64,000 bases of DNA from Psoroptes ovis (taxonomy: Eukaryota; Arthropoda; Arachnida; Sarcoptiformes; Psoroptidae), in the NCBI GenBank assembly GCA_002943765.1, contig PQWQ01000023.1, positions 560,501 to 624,500 of the forward strand, in the 5' to 3' direction. A program made the position numbers and the translations under genes. Positions within the stretch are counted from its first letter, which is position 1; each line of letters begins with the position of its first letter. The notes below the pieces were generated by a model, which had not been told where the DNA came from, made no database searches, and saw only the letters and a list, made by a program, of their open reading frames with translations. This document shows positions 11,745 to 22,992 of this stretch, piece by piece.

Positions 11745-12976
11745 ATGGAAACATCTTCTTCATCAACAGGATCATTATCACAAAATATATACAAAATCCT
11801 CTTACTTGGTGACTCAAATGTCGGTAAAACAAGTATTGTTCAACGATTTTGTGATGATTCATATGTTGATGGTTATATTTCGACCATTGGTGAGTAATTT
11901 GGATTGATTTCTACTGATTTTTGATTGAAAATTCAACACCAAATACCTTTAAACCTTTTACCTTTGAATTGATAACACTGGTAAAGGCATTGATTTCAAA
12001 CAAAAATTGATAAAATTACATAGCATCGATGATCAACGAAATCAAGATGAGCACAACGGTGATTATGATTGTGCTGATGATGATAATAACCATAGTCACA
12101 ATTCAATAAATGATAATAACCAAAATAATTTAATAAAATTACAATTATGGGATACAGCCGGACAAGAACGTTTTCGGGCACTTACCACCGCCTATTATCG
12201 TGGTGCTATGGCCATCATTGTTGTATTTGATGTGGCCAATTTAGAATCATTTCAACATGTACAATATTGGTTTAAGAATATTGATGAAGTGAGTAGTATT
12301 TTTCGAATAAATTTTGATTCGAATTAACTTAAATGAATCATTCATTATTCTTATTGTAGAATGCATCACCACAAGTGATTAAAATATTGGCAGCAAACAA
12401 ATGTGATCGTGATCAAAATGATCGTATTGTTGATGGTGAATTGGCCAGACAATTGGCCGCTAAATTGAATGTTCCATATTATGAATGTAGCTGTAAACAC
12501 AATTTGAACATACAAAATATGTTTATGGATTTGTGTAAAATGATTCGTAAACAATTGGAACAGAATGTAAGTTAGTGCATTGGCCTAAATGAAAATTTAA
12601 ATGAAAAAAAGTTTAAGAAAAATGTCTCAATTTCAAAAAATTTCTATTCTAACCTTTCATGTCCTATTTCTTCAAATTTCCAATGTTGTTAAAATAGGAA
12701 AATTTATTCGAATATGATTATTGTAATGGTATTAATCTTCGTGAACATTTGGAATATCATCGACAGTCAAGAAATTCTTTGATTAATCTTCATTCAATTA
12801 ATTCCAATAATAATAATGGTGATAATAATAAATCATTAAATCATCAATCATCATCATTGGACGATGGTCACCACCATAATCAATATGGTTATAATGGCAA
12901 TAATGATTTTGTCAATACGACAATGAACACTTGTACAAATTGTTTTACTAATTATTATTATAATTTCAATTTTTAA
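11745..12976 (+). CDS. Divergent Rab-family small GTPase
   Basis: Four exons: 11745-11889, 11987-12288, 12360-12566 and 12698-12976. Introns are 97, 71 and 131 bp with GT-AG ends and the product is 310 residues. All G boxes are present: P-loop GDSNVGKTS, switch-I Thr in ISTIG, WDTAGQERF, NKCD, and a G5-like CSCK in place of the usual SAK. The Rab signature FRALTTAYYRGA places it near the Rab8/10/13 group, but I cannot name an orthologue. Two oddities stand out. An Asn/Asp-rich insert of roughly 30 residues separates the beta-2 and beta-3 strands (exon 2, about 12022-12127). The C-terminus ends CTNCFTNYYYNFNF, with no CC, CxC or CaaX prenylation motif. Reading through the third donor would give a short form ending QLEQNVS. 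The start is the first in-frame ATG after an upstream TGA. Confidence 0.85.
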
Positions 12977-13160
12977 TCAATCATTTTTAATTGATGATCA
13001 ATCAAAATGAATGATGGTGTATTTTTTGAAATTTTATATATTTTACCTTTAAAATTCTGTTCATATTCTGTTAATAAATTCTTCATTTTTTCATGTGAAG
13101 AAATTGTAATTTTAAATTTTGAAAATTGCAAATCTGATCAAAATTTGCTTCTTCTTCTAT

Positions 13161-13667
13161 TTAACAAGGTGGCCATCCTAATTGTCTACCACCGATTACA
13201 TGCAAGTGAATATGATAAACAGATTGACAACCATGCGGTCCATTATTCATAACCAAACGATAACCATTGGTTGCTAAACCTTTTTGTTCGGCCACCTTAC
13301 GAGCAACACACATCATATGTCCCAATATTTTTTCATCATCATCAGTTGTTTTCGATAATGATGATATTGATTGACGGGGTATGACCAAGAAATGGACCGG
13401 GGCTTTTATGAGAGGTGAAAAATTAAGGAATGAATAAAAATTGAATAAAATCAACTCACCGACAGGATTGATATCATCGAACGCCACACACTATTTATTC
13501 GAAGAAAAAAGGAATCAGAATCATATGATTAGAATGAATCCAAAAATACTTGCCAAATCATCTTCGAAAATAAATTTTGCCGGTATTTTACCGTTTAACA
13601 TTTTCCCAAAAATAGTTTCTTGTCCATCATCTTTAGCTGTTTGAGCTTTAGCTTGTTCATCAGACAT
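13161..13667 (-). CDS. HINT1: HINT1-type histidine triad nucleotide-binding protein
   Basis: Three coding exons: 13554-13667, 13460-13490 (only 31 nt) and 13161-13402. They give 128 residues from the MSDEQ start, close to vertebrate HINT1 at 126. The catalytic histidine triad is YHIHLHVIGGRQLGWPPC, and TIFGKMLNGKIPAKFIFEDD is the canonical N-terminal lobe. The enzyme is a purine nucleoside phosphoramidase. The first intron (13491-13553) must use a GC donor (GCAAGT) with an AG acceptor: only that choice yields the conserved EDDLCVAFDD. The second intron (13403-13459) is GT-AG and gives NPVAPVHFLVIP. The frame stays open upstream to an ATG at 14093 (MGYFSKF...), which would add a basic, Ser/Asn-rich leader resembling a mitochondrial presequence (271 residues in total), so a HINT2-like form is possible. 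Confidence 0.93.
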
Positions 13668-14156
13668 TTTCGCCAATGTTGTCGTGTGTATTTGCCGATT
13701 AAATTGATTGACAAATCGAAATTGATTTTGATTGAATGTTGAAAATAAACGTGATGTTTTTGTGTGTTGATAATCAAATTGATTATTTGACCATAATTTT
13801 ACAGAGATGGCGTAATTTGCAGTCAATTTATTGTTTATAACACACCCTCCTCCAACAACACCTTTTCTATCGGCCGCATGTTTCGGAATATATTTCAATT
13901 CGACTCCTTTATTCAATGTTGGCGCTACTGTCGTCGTTGCTGTTGTTGTTGTTGTTGTTGACAAATAATCACAATCACAATTGAAATTGATTGATGTAAA
14001 TCTGATATTTAATTGTTGATTATTTGTTGAAAAAAATTGATTTCTGATTGTCGATTGTTTAGTGATTGATATAAATTTTGAAAAATAACCCATTGTCAAT
14101 GATTTTTGAATAATGTCTCTGCTTAAATATCTCAAGTTTAACAAAAAACATCAATA

Positions 14157-15261
14157 ATGAACAATAATAATAATAATCAATTTGAAGATTTGTACAAGAA
14201 ATCAACAGATTCATTCAATGATGATAAAACAAATAATGATGACGATGATGTTGTTGTTAATGGCTGCATTGACATGTGCAATGGTAGTGATGATGATGAT
14301 TTGTTGATTGATAATAATTTGAACACTAACAAAAGTAATCGTAAAAATTTTCAAAATCATCAACGTTCAACCAAATATTATTCATTTAATAAAATGAATA
14401 ATATCATTCCAAATAATAATAATAATAATATCAATCATACATTGATGAACAATAATGAATTGAATTTTAATGATGATGAAGAAGATGATAATGTTGAATT
14501 ATTATTTGATAATGAAGAAGAATATGAAGATAATAATAGTTTAAAGGGCCAAAAAACGATGGAAATATTACAAAATCATTACAATAATAGTAATTATAAT
14601 CGATCAAATACTCTTGATAATAATGATGATGATCGAGAAAAATTCATCAAAATGACAGTCGAACAACTCATATGTGATGGTATATTACCTAATCGTTTAC
14701 GTTTTATTTGAACGAAATTATTAATTTTCATTTAATTCAATTTTCAATCTTATAGATCTTCATGCATTTGAACATCGTTTAATGGAAATAATTGATAATT
14801 ATAATAAACGTACCAAATATTATCGTATAATTTTAACAATATCGATTATAATGACAATAATAACATCAATAAAATGGCTATTCGATGATAATATATTGGA
14901 AATATCATTCATACAATCATTGATCAAACATAAATCATTTACGATTAGTTGTATAATATTGTTGACTTTATTTTTATATTTCGGTATACACAAACGTTGC
15001 ATACAAAACACTATTATTGTCCAACGTATTCGTTACATAATCGGACAATTCAACATGGATTGTTCGGATAATGGTCGATTAATATTGATGCCAAAATTAT
15101 CGATTAATAGATTCACAGATCTTGAAAATGCTCACACTGATAATGTTCATAGTTCACAAAGACATTTCACTTATAATAATTATAATTATAATCATAATTT
15201 TACACCACAATCATTTTCACCACTGACACAAGTATTGCCATCATCATCATCATTATCTTGA
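14157..15261 (+). CDS. CNEP1R1: CNEP1R1/TMEM188, nuclear envelope phosphatase regulatory subunit
   Basis: Two exons, 14157-14679 and 14756-15261, joined over a 76-bp GT-AG intron; the frame opened from 14157 encodes 342 residues. The core from about residue 166 matches CNEP1R1: MTVEQLICDDLHAFEHRL, a first membrane segment, FTISCIILLTLFLYFGIHKR as the second, then NMDCSDNGRLILMPK. The family recruits and activates the CTDNEP1 phosphatase that dephosphorylates lipin at the nuclear envelope and ER. Human CNEP1R1 has only 125 residues and begins just where this core begins. The 165-residue Asn/Asp-rich leader is therefore suspicious, and the Met at 14652 is a credible alternative start. The C-terminal 45 residues (Tyr/Asn and Ser-rich) are also an extension. 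Confidence 0.87.
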
Positions 15262-15542
15262 CAATCTTCTAATGAATTTTAAATGATTCAATCATTCTGT
15301 TCGATATGATCGAAATCAAACATTCAAACACTTGTATTTTTCACTTATTTTGTCCATTTTGTTATAAATTTGTTTGTTTGTTTCTTTGTAATTAAAAATT
15401 GATTCACTGTGATTTAACTTATAATTTTTATTTGAGAATATTGATTGAATTTTTTTTTTTTTTTGACTTGAAAATAAATTTTGAGAATGAAAATTTCTTC
15501 AAATGTTGATGCGGTTTTATAATTCATTTCTTCGTTCATTTA

Positions 15543-16910
15543 TCATTGTGAACAAGCTGATCGTATTGTTGGTGTGAATAAATATGAATTATTTATTTTA
15601 CGAAATAGCCGTTGTTTTGATAATGATGATGGTGATGATGGCGATGTCACTAATAATCGATCATTATTAATATTTTTGCTTGCATTATTTTCTTCATTCA
15701 AAGTTGTTTTATTTTTTCTTTGTTTCTCAATGATTGATGATAACAGCCATTTGGTTCGTGTTTTTTTCCAATAATATGATACTGAAACAATGATTATTAC
15801 AAGTATTATGATCAAAACAAATGATGCTATCAATAATGAATCAAAATCGGCTTGATTTTCATTTTTTGAGCTATTATCACCGCTTGGAGGTGGTAAAGCA
15901 AAATCATATCCAATACTATCATGATAATTGTTTAAACAGATGAATAAATCATCAATTTTTTTGATAATTATAACGAATGATTGATCATAATATTCAAGAA
16001 TCTTTGAATCAATTTCCCATACGATATCATCACTGCGAGACAATAAATATAAATGTTGATCATGTACGAAACCATAATCAAATTTTAATAATTGATCATT
16101 TTGTTCACGATTGTCATCAATTTCATCATTATGATCTAGAAAATTACATGATCCAATTGATAATTCTATTTTCATATTATTTATACATAAATAACCAATC
16201 ATTTGTTCTAATTGATAATCTTGTAATGAATATTTTGTCGAATTCAAATCAACTCTCATTGTTAATACATAAATTTCTGAATTGGTATTTAGCAAAATAA
16301 TACGTTGAAATGTTGATGGACAATATGTATTCAACAAACAATTTTTCGGATCACCACTGATAAGATTATAAGCACTTTTTTCATAATGATAATAACCATA
16401 ATCAAATTGGCTATCCATATGATAAAAATAAGCCAACAATTTTGAATTTGAATTCTCGACTAATATCATATTATCAATATATTTTTGATTAAAACGTTTA
16501 AGGTGTTGATCAAGTTTCGAATCCATTTCATTCAATGTATAATATAAACCATTAAAAAGATTAAAATGTTTCAACGTTTCATTTGAATTGGCAATCATTG
16601 TATCGATTGTTCTTTGTCGTATATTATAATATGTGATAACATGAATGTTATAGTTATTATTATTGTAATCAACACGTTTGTGATTGACAACAAATTGTAG
16701 CAAATAATCATTGAAAAATGACAAACCAATCGTTTGATTTAGTTGACTAATACCACAATCAATTACACGACTGGTAATATTGATTTTTACATCATTAAAT
16801 GACCATGTTGATCGATATTTTGTACCGGCGGATAAATCATAAATCGTTCTACAATCAACCATGATTGGAGCCAATAGAAGTAATGATAATACCATGAATT
16901 CATGGACCAT
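15543..16910 (-). CDS. Orphan type I membrane protein
   Basis: An intronless frame of 455 residues from the Met at 16910. I do not recognise its family. It starts with a clear signal peptide (MVHEFMVLSLLLLAPIMVDC). An ectodomain of about 335 residues with several N-glycosylation sequons (NIT, NQT, NET, NST) and a handful of Cys follows. One transmembrane segment lies at about 358-378 (SLLIASFVLIIILVIIIVSVS), then a basic, Ser/Asn-rich cytoplasmic tail of about 77 residues. Aromatic and Asp-rich short motifs recur in the ectodomain (for example DQHLYLLSRSDDIVWEID), which might suggest a beta-propeller-like fold, but that is speculation. The frame remains open to an ATG at 17033, but the 5' part overlaps a repeat-like TTCGAA block, so I prefer the start that begins the signal peptide. 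Confidence 0.7.
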   Translation of the reverse strand: MVHEFMVLSLLLLAPIMVDCRTIYDLSAGTKYRSTWSFNDVKINITSRVIDCGISQLNQTIGLSFFNDYLLQFVVNHKRVDYNNNNYNIHVITYYNIRQRTIDTMIANSNETLKHFNLFNGLYYTLNEMDSKLDQHLKRFNQKYIDNMILVENSNSKLLAYFYHMDSQFDYGYYHYEKSAYNLISGDPKNCLLNTYCPSTFQRIILLNTNSEIYVLTMRVDLNSTKYSLQDYQLEQMIGYLCINNMKIELSIGSCNFLDHNDEIDDNREQNDQLLKFDYGFVHDQHLYLLSRSDDIVWEIDSKILEYYDQSFVIIIKKIDDLFICLNNYHDSIGYDFALPPPSGDNSSKNENQADFDSLLIASFVLIIILVIIIVSVSYYWKKTRTKWLLSSIIEKQRKNKTTLNEENNASKNINNDRLLVTSPSSPSSLSKQRLFRKINNSYLFTPTIRSACSQ

Positions 16911-18031
16911 ATTTGGCTCGAAATTTTGCGGGAAAACTCGCCCAAAAGTCTCCATTTTTATTCGAAAAACAAAGAAATTCGAATTTCGAATTTTTTGAAA
17001 AAAAATTCGAATCATCGATGCAATCGATACCACTTACTTTCATGAACAATCGATACTTTTTTTCTCCGACGAGCCCCGGCTTATTTTCTGCACCCAAAAA
17101 TGGAAAATGATTGAAAGCCATCCAATACACATTTATTGAATACATGCGTCGATACATAGATAGATAAAAGCCCAGAGTAAATAAAAATAAAACAACTCGG
17201 CAAAATTCTTGTGATCATTTTGTGTTGTCGTCGTCATTCGAAAAAACAGTGAATTGATTGACAAACAGCAGAAAATCCACTGAAAATCGACTAAATTAAT
17301 TCACAAAAAGCCAAAATATCATGAATCATTGATTGTTAACGAGAAATGTCCAGTCATTTCATCAAAATTTGAATTAAATTCAATTTAAATTCATGTAAAT
17401 CATCGATTAAAAACTTGAATAATCAATGAATTGAAGCTCTTTTCCCCAGTCAAAAAATCAAAACATATGTCAAGGAGTTAACAATCGAAATCGACAGTCA
17501 TCGAGCAAATCAACTAAATTGATTCATATTTCATTCAAAAATTCAATCAAAAACCATTGAATTTCGATCAATTAATCGAGCAATATTCAACCAATAATCA
17601 CTGAATTTCAATTTCAATCATTGACCATAAACACTAAGCTTAAAAATTATCAAACATTGATAAAACATCGCCATAATCATTGCCAGACAACCAACTCATA
17701 GTTGCTCGAGTTTTGATTGTTTGATTGATTTGCTCACATATTGAATTGAATGATTAATGATTGATTGCATGTCTGTGTTTATACATTGCTGCTACTGCAT
17801 TAATCATCATCATCAGGTTTTTGATTAACGAAAATCATCCAAATCGTCATAGTTTTTAGCTGTGCTGCTGTGTGATTTGATTGCTGATATTCGCCAGTTC
17901 TTAGGTAATCAATTGATTTGATTTAAATGAGTTTTTGTTTAATGTTATTTTACCTGTATTTAATTTTAGATTTAATCAGGAATATTCCAAGACCGAATTC
18001 AATTGATTTAAATCGGCGAAACACATCGAAA
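16911..18031. other. Shared upstream region of the orphan membrane protein and SCAMP
   Basis: About 1.1 kb between divergent genes. It includes a TTCGAA-rich block (16960-17012). There is a likely 5' UTR intron for SCAMP at about 17905-17969 (GTAATC to TTTTAG). No other coding signal is seen. Confidence 0.45.
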
Positions 18032-19521
18032 ATGTCAACATTTCAATTTGAAAATGATCCATTCGCGGTAACGAGGCGTTTCTTCTTTGAATTTTTTTAA
18101 AATTTTAATTCATTTCAATTTTCAAATTTCGTTCCTAGGACCCAGCAATAACAGCTGCAGCCAATTCTACTGGTCAACAACAACGTAACAATCGTAGTCA
18201 GCCATCAACAATACCGGGCGCTGATGATTTTGATTTTAATCCATTCGCCGCTACGAATCAATCGACAACAGCAGCGAATACGGATCCATTTTCGCCTACA
18301 TTCGATAATAAACAACCATCAATTACCACCACATCAGCATCGGTTACATCACCAACCACGGCCATATTAAGTCCTAGTAATATTGCATCACAAAATGTTA
18401 ATCTATCTTATAGTAATCCACCACCAGCGACATCAAATTACACCAATACAACCACAAATAACATAACAGCCGAACAGCTAAGACAAAAACAAGAAGAGCT
18501 CGATCGTAAAGCGGCCGAGCTGGCCGCTAGAGAAGCTGAATTACATCGTGCACAACGCTTGAGCAATAATAATGCTGCAGCCAGACCCAATAATTTTCCA
18601 CCGCTACCAAGCTTTTTCCCATGTCAACCATGTTTCTATCAAGATATTAATATTGAAATTGAGATAAATTTTCAAACAATTGTTCGACAAGTTTATCAGC
18701 TATGGATGTGTGAGTATATTGTTGTTGTTGATTGATTTGGTTCGATTAATCAATGTTCGGTGCTAATTTTGATCATTTTCTTCATTTCTTTGTATCAATA
18801 TAGTTTATTTAATAACATTATTGGTCAATTTCATTTCATGTTTCATTGCATTCATCGATGGTATATCGGATGGTGCTGGAATGTTTAGTTTTTCATTAGT
18901 TACATTGATTCTGTTTACACCATTATCATTCATTTGTTGGTTTCGCCCGCTTTACAAAGCATTTCGTGATGATAGTTCATTTAATTTTATGATATTTTTC
19001 TTTGTATTCTTTTGTCAATTGGTATTATCATCAGTATGGGCTCTTGGATTGCCTGGTTCAGGTGGAATGTAAGTCTTATTACTTCAAATAATTGCTGGAT
19101 TATCATTAATTGTTTTTTCATAAATCAATCCACCACCGACCAGTGGTCTCATACAAACATTAAGATATTTTTCAACATCATCAACATCTGGCTGGTTTCG
19201 TATCGTATGCTTAATCGATACAATCGTATTATCGTGTTTTGCATTGGCAGCGATTTACATTTTGGTCAAGGTTTGTGAAATTTTCAAATCTTGATTACCT
19301 TTGATTAATTCGTTCGATTCTAATAATAGGTACATGGTATTTATCATAAAAGTGATTTGAGCATCCAGAAAGCCCAACAAGAATTCACTACACGTGTTAT
19401 GAACAATGAACGTGTTCAACAAATGGCAACCACCGCCGCACAGCAAGCTGCACGTCAAGCAATGAATCAGGCGTTTAATCCTCAACAGCAGCAGCCACAG
19501 CAGCAAGGTTTTCGTTATTAA
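18032..19521 (+). CDS. SCAMP: Secretory carrier-associated membrane protein (SCAMP)
   Basis: Five exons: 18032-18067, 18139-18709, 18804-19068, 19144-19270 and 19330-19521; all introns are 59-94 bp and GT-AG. The product has 396 residues. The N-terminus carries NPF repeats (FDFNPFAA) that bind EH-domain proteins. A coiled coil (LRQKQEELDRKAAELAAREAEL) comes next, then the hallmark NFPPLPSFFPCQPCFYQDI and four membrane segments, with the loop CWFRPLYKAFRDDSS between the second and third. The C-terminal tail is rich in Gln and Ala. SCAMPs cycle among Golgi, endosomes and plasma membrane and act in exocytosis and recycling. It is convergent with COG1, with stop codons 129 bp apart. Confidence 0.94.
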
Positions 19522-19650
19522 ATCATTCATTGAACCCCATTAAATCAAATGCTGATCATGTAATATATGTTTGAATATAATGCTGATGATGATATCTATA
19601 ACCTTCCATCATCATTTAATTTGTTTCCTTGATTTTATTATTGATTGATA

Positions 19651-22270
19651 TTATTTAAAATTTTCATTTAAATTCAAATTCAATGATGATGTACAACAAT
19701 AAGATAACATTAAATTATGTTGATTTTCAACCGATGATGATGATTGTTGATTATCGTTGAATAATAATAATGATTTATCATTGATTAACGATTGATTATC
19801 ATTCGAAATTGCCGAATCGAACAATAAATAACCAAAAGTCATACGATATGATGATTGTAATCGACGAGAATTGAAGTTTAAATATGGTTGTATCAAATGT
19901 AAATCGAATGGATCAATATTATCCGTTTCTAGTCGGATCATTAGTTGATTAATACTATCGATTATTGTTGTCGTTTGTGGTTGTTGGTGGCTTTGTTTCT
20001 GTAAAAATAATTGTTTAAGGAAGATTAAATCATAATACAATTGAATCGACTGTATTTGTTTGGTTGATCGAAATATATCATCTTGACCATTGATTTCATG
20101 ATTATTGCACAAATCATCGATAATTTTCGAATAAAATTCAATCAAATATCGACCTAATATCTCGATAATTTTCAACAACAATTTGCTGGTCACAAAATAT
20201 GAACAGAATCGATTAATATCCATCGATATTTGATAGAGCAGTTCGTATATTTCCAACGATATTTGTATTGGTACTTCGATTGTTGTCGTTGTTGTTGTCG
20301 ATGCTTCAGCTGGTTGATCATCATCATCAAGGCTTTTACCATCTTCATTGGACTTTATTTGACTCTGATCAACGCTATTTTTAATGACAATCGTTTGCCA
20401 TTGTGAAAAATTACGGAGAAATTCATCAATTTCAACAAAATGCTTCGAATTCAATGCTTCGAAGCGTTCTTCGATGGTAATTTGGAATAATTTGAGCAGA
20501 TAATTATCGTTGAAATCATTAAAAATCGATAGAATTTCATTCCATTTCGATTGATTTGTGTTAGAAACAAATATCTTCATCAATGATTTACATAATAATG
20601 GCGTTCGTTTGAATAATATCGATCCAAATAATAATAGTTTTCGGTTTAGATGCTGCTGTTGCTGTTGTAGGTGGTGGTGGTCATCATGGTTATGGTCTTC
20701 GACGATAACCGTGTTATTATCAATGAGTTTACAGATTGAATGGAAGAATTCGATAATTTTCCGATGGATTTGGGCCAGAAAATCCCCATTGGACATTATT
20801 ATTATTTCAATATCTTCGATGAATAATCGTGAAAAACTTTCCTCAAACATACGACATGTTTTATCGATCAAATTATTGAATTGGTTCGAAGTCTTTATCG
20901 GAGATTCATGGCTGCTATGATTGTTCCATATGAAATCCAATATATTTAATGGTTTATCATTTATTGATTGATCAATCACCAATGGTGATAGTGTTGATTC
21001 AATGAATTTCAATTGTATTTGATGCAATTTCAAATCAACTATTTCATAGATTCGTGATTCATAAATGCTCAACAACCATTCGGACCAGATTTGTCGATGA
21101 AAATCCGAATCATTTTCATGGAAATAACATTCAATCGGCTGGATTTCACTCGATAATTCATTGATTGTCCCAATCGATTGGAATTTCGATTCAATTTTCA
21201 CTGAAAAGTTTTCCTTAATTTTTCGAAGCCAATCTTTGATCATTGAATCAGCTGATTCTTGAGACATTGGTTGAAGCGAGAAATGATCACCGATCGTATA
21301 ATTAAGCATGGATTTTGGCCAGTATTTAACCATTGTGCCATCGATAGCATGATGAACATAATTTTCAGTACAAATTTCATTCAATCTGGACTTTAAATTG
21401 AAATTTCCATCAGTATTCTTGAATATTTGCATACATTTCATTGTATTTTTAATGATATTCAATATTTGTCCCAATAACGTCGAAATTTTTTGACCATTTT
21501 CAATTGATTTATCAATATTTTTCATTTGTTTCGATAGAAATTCATGAACGATCGATGAATTTTGTTTTAAAATTATTAAATATGAAAATATTAGGCAAAA
21601 TTCATCCAAATCAATGTCGTTTTCAATTGATTTTGTTGAAATTTGTTGCCAACATTGGTATATTATTTGATTTTTCAGATGTTTCAATAAATTCAAACGG
21701 ATTGTTAATATTTTATCACAATTTAACGATTGTGGTTTGCCAGTATTAAGCTGTAATTGATTGCCTAAATATTGACCATAATAAATGGCAAATGTAGCGA
21801 GTAGAAAATTATTTTCGTTCAAATAATTCCATATTTTCAATGGTAAATCAAATACGAATTTGTGGACATTTGCAATAGCAAATTTTTCATAAATTCTACG
21901 ATTATCATCATCGAATGATTGATTATTTAATAAATTCTTATCATCATCATTATTACGGCGATTTAAATCTTCAATTTTCATTGAAAATTCATTAATTGAA
22001 CCGATTAGTTCGGCTATGGTTGAATTCATATTGTTAAATGAATCGGTCGCATGATACAGCTCGTTATATCGTTCACTTAATATGATTGAAATTAAACAGA
22101 ATTAATTTAAATCTGGTTCAGATCATCGAAATAACATACCCGATCAATTGTTTAAGTTCATTTTGTTTCTTTTCAACATCATTTCGTAGTTTTTGTTTTG
22201 CCAACGTGATTTCAGCTATCGAATAATTACGAAATAAATGATCGACATTTGTTACTTGTTCCAGTTCCAT
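19651..22270 (-). CDS. COG1: Conserved oligomeric Golgi complex subunit 1
   Basis: Two exons, 22140-22270 and a large 19651-22075, with a 64-bp GT-AG intron; 851 residues. The N-terminal helical region VDHLFRNYSIAEI ... KKQNELKQLIGERYNELYHATDSFNNM is the COG1/Vps51-type signature that lets the subunit assemble with other tethering-complex members. Beyond it the protein is helical, Leu/Asn/Ile-rich and weakly conserved, as is usual for COG subunits. Human COG1 is about 980 residues, so this is somewhat short; the internal Asn/Asp-rich stretches are likely disordered loops. COG tethers retrograde intra-Golgi vesicles and is needed for normal glycosylation, which fits the neighbouring BiP, COPB2 and ALG3 only by theme. 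Confidence 0.87.
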
Positions 22271-22992
22271 AATCTTAATATTTTTTGAGATTTTCACAAA
22301 TTTTCAAAATCAAAAAACAAAATTAATCTAAAACCAAATCATCAAAAATTAGAAAAATTGAAAATGTAAAAATCGCGGCTTTTTATACCTCAATGCAACC
22401 ATAAACTGTTAAAATATCCAACAAAAAGTACTGACATCTGTCGGTAGCAAATCACACTAAAATTCTGAAAAAAAATTTCATCAAAAAAAAAACCGGTTAA
22501 TTATCGACATAAAATTATCATTGAATAAATGGACTACGAAACAAGATACACATGGTCAACCAGTGGCAAGTCATCACCCGATAGAATCATGTATTAATTG
22601 TTTGTAATCTCAAAATAACTAAGCAAACGACAATTGAAACGTGTCCATCACGTTTACAGGTTAGTTTATAATTGAACGACGACAACAGCATCAGCATCAA
22701 CAGCAGCAAATATACCCCCGGCATTTCGCCAATGATTGAACAACAACAACAACAATTTCAATAATTTCAATGGTCGAAAGCGCATGATTGTTTCATTGTA
22801 ATTCATTCAGCAATATTCATTGAGAAATTCATTCATTCATTCGTATATTCATTGATTCATGTATATTTGTTGTTTGTTTGACAGAAATACATTGAAATTC
22901 ATTGAATTTTGTTGAAATTCACATTTACATTGATTCTGATTGATTTTGTATTCATTTCAAAGATATTTCAAGACATTTACCTGTGTAAAAAT
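22271..22992. other. Shared upstream region of COG1 and BiP
   Basis: 722 bp between head-to-head genes, presumably holding both promoters. Notable within it is an inverted pair of ACGTG cores at 22637-22655. The rest is CAA/CAG-rich (22685-22760) and TTCATT-rich sequence typical of 5' UTRs in this window. Confidence 0.45.
22637..22655. promoter_or_regulatory. Inverted ACGTG cores upstream of BiP (candidate UPR element)
   Basis: The sequence is a perfect inverted repeat of 7-bp arms (AAACGTG and CACGTTT) around TCCAT, about 340 bp before the BiP start codon. ACGTG is the core bound by XBP1/ATF6-type bZIP factors in unfolded-protein-response elements. I did not find a full CCAAT-N9-CCACG ERSE. 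The site may lie in the 5' UTR rather than the promoter, so function is inference. Confidence 0.3.
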
